DNA from: Prorocentrum cordatum
Taxonomy: Eukaryota > Sar > Dinophyceae > Prorocentrales > Prorocentraceae
Length of the DNA stretch: 64,000 nt
Direction of reading: 5' to 3'
Assembly (NCBI GenBank): GCA_963575745.1
Contig: CAUYUJ010020682.1
Location: 402,501 to 466,500, forward strand
A program made the position numbers and the translations under genes. The notes under the pieces were generated by a model that saw only the letters and a list, made by a program, of their open reading frames with translations, was not told where the DNA came from and did not search any database. Shown here piece after piece: positions 60,680-64,000 of this stretch. Position 1 is the stretch's first letter. Each line of letters opens with the position of its first letter.

Positions 60680-62065
60680 AGGGGAGCTCTCCTGGGGCGG
60701 GGATGCTGGGGCCAGAAGGGGGGCATGGGTTTCGGGCGAGAAGTTGTCGCGCGTGGGGCCCGAAGAACAGAGGTCTCCCGGGGTGGGGGTGCCGGGGCCA
60801 GCAGGGGGGTATGGGTGGGCTTCGGGCGAGAAGTTGTCGGGTGGGCGCGAAGTTGTCGTGTGGGGGGTCCCAAGAACAGAGCTCTCTCGGGGTGGGGATG
60901 CTTGCCGGGGACAGGAAGGGGGTATGGGTGGGTTTCGGGCGAAAAAATGTTGCGCGGGTGCTCCCAAGAAGAGAGTTCTCCTGGGGTGGGGATACTGGGG
61001 CCAGGAGGGGGGTATGGGTGGGTGTCGGGCGAAAAATTGTCGCGTGGGGGGTCCCAAGAACAGAGCTCTCCCGGGGTGGGGGTGCCTGGGCCAGGAAGAG
61101 AGCACGGGGTGGTTTTCGGGTGATGAATTGTCGCGTGGGGGGGGGGGGGCAAGAACAGAGCTCTCCCGGGGCGGGGGTGCTGGGGCCAGGGGAGGGGCAT
61201 GGGTGAGTTTCGCGCGATAAATTGTCGCGTGGGGAGGTCCCAAGAAGAGAGTTTTCCCAGGGTGGGGATGCTGGGGCCAGCCATGAACAGAGCTCTCCCG
61301 AGGTGGGGATGCTGGGGCCAGGAAGGGGGTATGGGTGGGTTTCGGGCGAGAAATTGTCATGTGGGGGGTCCCCAGAACAGAGTTCTCCCGGGGCGGGGAT
61401 GCCGGGGCCAGGAGGGGGGTACGGTGTGTTTCGGGCAAGACATTGTCGTGTGGGGGGGCAAGAACAGAGCTCTCCCGTGGTGGGGATGCTGGGGCCAGGA
61501 GGGAGTGGTAGGTTTCGGGCGAGAAATTGTCGTGTGGGGAAGGGTCCCAGTGGTGGGTCCCAAGAAGAACAGAGTTCTCCCGGGATGGGGATGCCAGGGC
61601 CAGGAAGGGGGGGGGTATGGGTGGGTTTCGGGCGAAAAATTGTCGCGTGGGGGCTCCCAAGAATAGAGCTCTCCTGGGGTGGGGATGCCGGGGCCAGGAG
61701 GGGGGCATGGGTGGGTGTCGGGCGAGAAAATGTCGCGTGAAGGGTCCCAAGAACAGACCTCTCCCAGGGCGGGGATGCCAGGGCCAGGAGGGGGGCATGG
61801 GTGGGTTTCGGGTGAGAAATTGTCGCGTGGCGGGCCCAAGAACAGAGTTCTCCCGGGATGGGGATGCCAGGGCCAGGAGGAGGGGGGTATGGGTTGGTTT
61901 CGGGGAAGAAATTGACGTGTGGGGGTCCCAAGAACAGATCTCTCCCGGGGCGGGGGTGCCTGGGCCAGGAAAGGGGGGTGGGTATCGGGCGAGAACTTGT
62001 CGCGTGGAGGCCCCAAGCACAGAGATCTCCCGGGGCGGGGATGCCGGGGCCAGGAAGGGGGTATG
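60680..62065 (+). repeat. G-rich ~91-bp satellite, array iii
   Basis: About 16 units with AACAGAGCTCTCCCGGGG-like boxes every 80-100 bp. Overlapping frames of ~480 codons on the - strand in two phases reflect low stop density, not genes. Confidence 0.9.
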
Positions 62066-62440
62066 GGCGGGAGCGCGTAGGGGGGAGCCCCCGCTTTAAA
62101 AACTTAGGCCCAGAGGCCTCAGGAGGCTGGCGGTGTCAGACGCGGTGGGGGCGTGGGGTGGGGGGCGGGGGGTCCCGGCGAGTTTTTTGCAGTGTGGGGT
62201 CGGCGGATATGTACAAAGGTTGGTGGCACACGCCTTCTGGGGTCGGCGGATTGGCGGGTGGGGGGCCCGAAGAATTCATGGCTCAAAGGACGGTGCGGGG
62301 GTCGGGCGAGGTGGACGGCCAGGAGGAGGGCGAGAAGGGGGGGCGTTCGTAGGTTTCGGGCGACATTGTCGCGTGGGGGTCCGAATGCCTCTGAGATCCC
62401 CTTCGGGTGGGGATACCAGGGTGGTCAGGATGACGTGGTG
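62066..62440 (+). repeat. ~370-bp spacer of the higher-order repeat, copy 1
   Basis: GCTTTAAAAACTTAGGCCCA, GCGGTGTCAGACGCGGTGG, CAGTGTGGGGTCGGCGGATA and CCAGGGTGGTCAGGATGACG in order. The second copy starts 1428 bp later. Confidence 0.88.
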
Positions 62441-62444
62441 GATT

Positions 62445-63497
62445 GTCGTGTGTGGGGGGCAAGAACAGAGCTCTCCCGGGGTGGGGATGCTGGGGCCAGG
62501 AGGGGATGGTAGGTTTCGGGCGAGAAATTGTCGCGTGGAGGGGGCCCCAGGAACAGAGCTCTCCCAGGGTGGGGATGCCGGGGCCAGGAGAGAGTGATGG
62601 GGTGTCGGGCGAAATGGGGGTGCCGGGGCCAGGAGGGGGGTATGGGTGGGTTTCGGGCGAGAAATTGTTGGGTGGGGGGTCCGAAGAACAGAGGTCGCCC
62701 GGGGCGGGGATGCCAGGGCCAGGAGGGGGGCATGGGTGGGTGTCGGGCGAGAAATTGTCGTGAGGGGGGTCCCAAAAACAGAGCTCTCCCGGGGTGGGGA
62801 TGCCGAGGCCAGGAGGGGGGTATGTCGTGCAGGGGGTCCCAAGAAGAGAGTTTCGCCGGGGTGGGGATGCTGGGGCCAGGAGGGGGGTATGGGTGGGTTT
62901 CGGGCGAGAAATTGTCGTGTGGTGGGTCCCAGGAACAGAGCTCTCCCGGGATGGGGATGCCGGGGCCAGGATGGGGGTATGGGTGGGTTTCTTGCAAGAA
63001 ATTGTCGCGTGGGGGGTCCCATGAAGAGAGCTCTCCTGGGGTGGGGATGCCGGGGCCAAGAGGGGGGTATGGGTGGGTGTCGGGCGAGAAATTGTCGCGT
63101 GGGGGCCCCAAGAACAGAGCTCTCCAGGGGCGGGGATGCTGGGGCCAGGAGGGGGGTATGGGTGGGCTTCGGGGAAGGAATTTTCGTGTGGGGGGGCCCA
63201 AGAACAGACCTCTCCCGGGGCGGGGATGCCGGGGCCAGGAAAGGGGTATGGGTGGGTTTCGGGCGAGAAATTGTTGTGTGGAGGGCCCACGAACAGATTC
63301 CTCCCGGGGTGGGGATGCCAGGGCCAGGAGAGGGGCATTGGTTTAGGGCAAGAAATTGTCGTGTGGAGGGGGCGGGGGTGCAGGGGCCAGGAAAGGGGTA
63401 TGGGTTCGTTTCGGGCGAGAACTTGTCGTGTGGGGGGCCCCAAGAACAGAGCTCTCCCGGGGTGGGGATGCCAGGGCCAGGAAGGGGGTATGGGTGG
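62445..63497 (+). repeat. G-rich ~91-bp satellite, array iv
   Basis: About 12 units in the same orientation, some truncated (near 62600 and 63370). Confidence 0.9.
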
Positions 63498-63871
63498 GGG
63501 CGTGTCTGGGGGGGGATCCCGCTTTAAAAACTTAGGCCCAGAGGCCTCAGGAGGCTGGCGGTGTCAGACGCGGTGGAGTCGTGGGGTGGGGGGTGGGGGG
63601 TTCCCGGCGAGCTTTTTGCAGTGTGGGGTTGGCGGATATGTGCAAAGGTTGGTGGCGCGCGCCTACTGGGGTCGGCGGATTGTCGGGTGGGGGGCCCGAA
63701 GAACATGGCTCAAAGGACGGTGCGGGGGTCGGACGAGGTGGACGGCCAGGAGGAGGGCGAGAAGGGGGGGGGGCGTTCGTAGGTTTCGGGCGACAAATTG
63801 TCGCGTGGGGGGTCCTAATACCTGAGCTCCCTGCGGGTGGGAATACCAGGGTGGTCAGGATGACGTGGTGG
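63498..63871 (+). repeat. ~370-bp spacer of the higher-order repeat, copy 2
   Basis: Same blocks as copy 1. After 63871 the sequence diverges but GGGGTCGGCGGAT returns at ~63929, suggesting a partial third copy cut by the window end. Confidence 0.85.
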
Positions 63872-64000
63872 GGGGGCAGGGCCGAGGAAGTCGTCAACAG
63901 GTGAGAAGTTGCTCGCACACGCCTTCTGGGGTCGGCGGATCTCTCTGTGATTGCCCCTGGGGCGGGGGCGTGGCCGACGGGAGCCGCCATCTTGCAGCGA

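Noticed and set aside
60477-63527. Long open frames (up to ~480 codons) on both strands with GYGWVSGEKL- or PPSWPRHPHPGR-like repeats
   Set aside because: They coincide exactly with the G-rich satellite, occur in several phases and both strands, and owe their length to a lack of stop words in the unit.
1-64000. tRNA, rRNA or snRNA genes
   Set aside because: No cloverleaf with conserved A/B boxes, rRNA core or U-snRNA sequence was recognised on either strand by eye. A covariance-model scan would settle this.

Overview
ORGANISM. The window reads as nuclear DNA of a dinoflagellate. The decisive evidence is a 22-nt match (one mismatch) to the dinoflagellate spliced leader (SL) at 11446-11467, at the 5' end of a processed cDNA copy, with decayed SL relics in front of further genes. 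High GC, large microsatellites, introns with palindromic ends and a mass of broken transposons fit the same picture. I see no rRNA, tRNA, CRISPR array or bacterial operon.

LAYOUT. (1) 26-9853, + strand: a decayed Helitron-like element with an OTU domain, a Rep/Helitron region, a Pif1-type helicase and Cys-rich zinc fingers, broken by stops and frameshifts. (2) 9925-12330: an array of a ~91-bp G-rich satellite, split by a 1.2-kb SL-to-poly(A) retrocopy with an 11-bp target-site duplication. (3) 12345-14135: TAAGT-type repeats, purine/pyrimidine tracts and a cassette of consecutive hairpins (copy A). (4) 14415-33309, - strand ('locus 1'): an intron-rich gene cluster of families A, B, C, C', D, F and E, whose introns carry CTGCAG-centred palindromes. 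A 5'-truncated LINE sits inside the first intron of gene E1. (5) 33960-37045: more satellite arrays, split by a TIR element, and short tandem repeats. (6) 37355-51741, - strand ('locus 2'): a second cluster E2, D2, C2, F2, B2, A2 (listed left to right), largely collinear with locus 1 but almost without introns. Most of its genes follow SL relics. Hairpin cassette B and a four-copy ~100-bp repeat lie between its members. (7) 51861-55044: a 1.6-kb tandem duplication. (8) 56738-58379, + strand: a frameshifted gene of an unrecognised family. (9) 58380-64000: microsatellites, one large hairpin and a higher-order satellite (arrays plus a ~370-bp spacer).

HOW THE PARTS RELATE. The two - strand clusters have the same main order (A, B, C, D, E in the direction of transcription), with proteins that look homologous by eye. 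One cluster is split by introner-like introns and the other looks like processed cDNA copies. Family E has three spaced acidic motifs and a Cys pair that could be a DDE-type transposase core. The multi-gene set may therefore be a mobile or recycled gene cassette. That is inference; the parallel order, the intron contrast and the SL relics are visible in the sequence. All homology statements come from reading by eye, without database searches, and intron borders are approximate.
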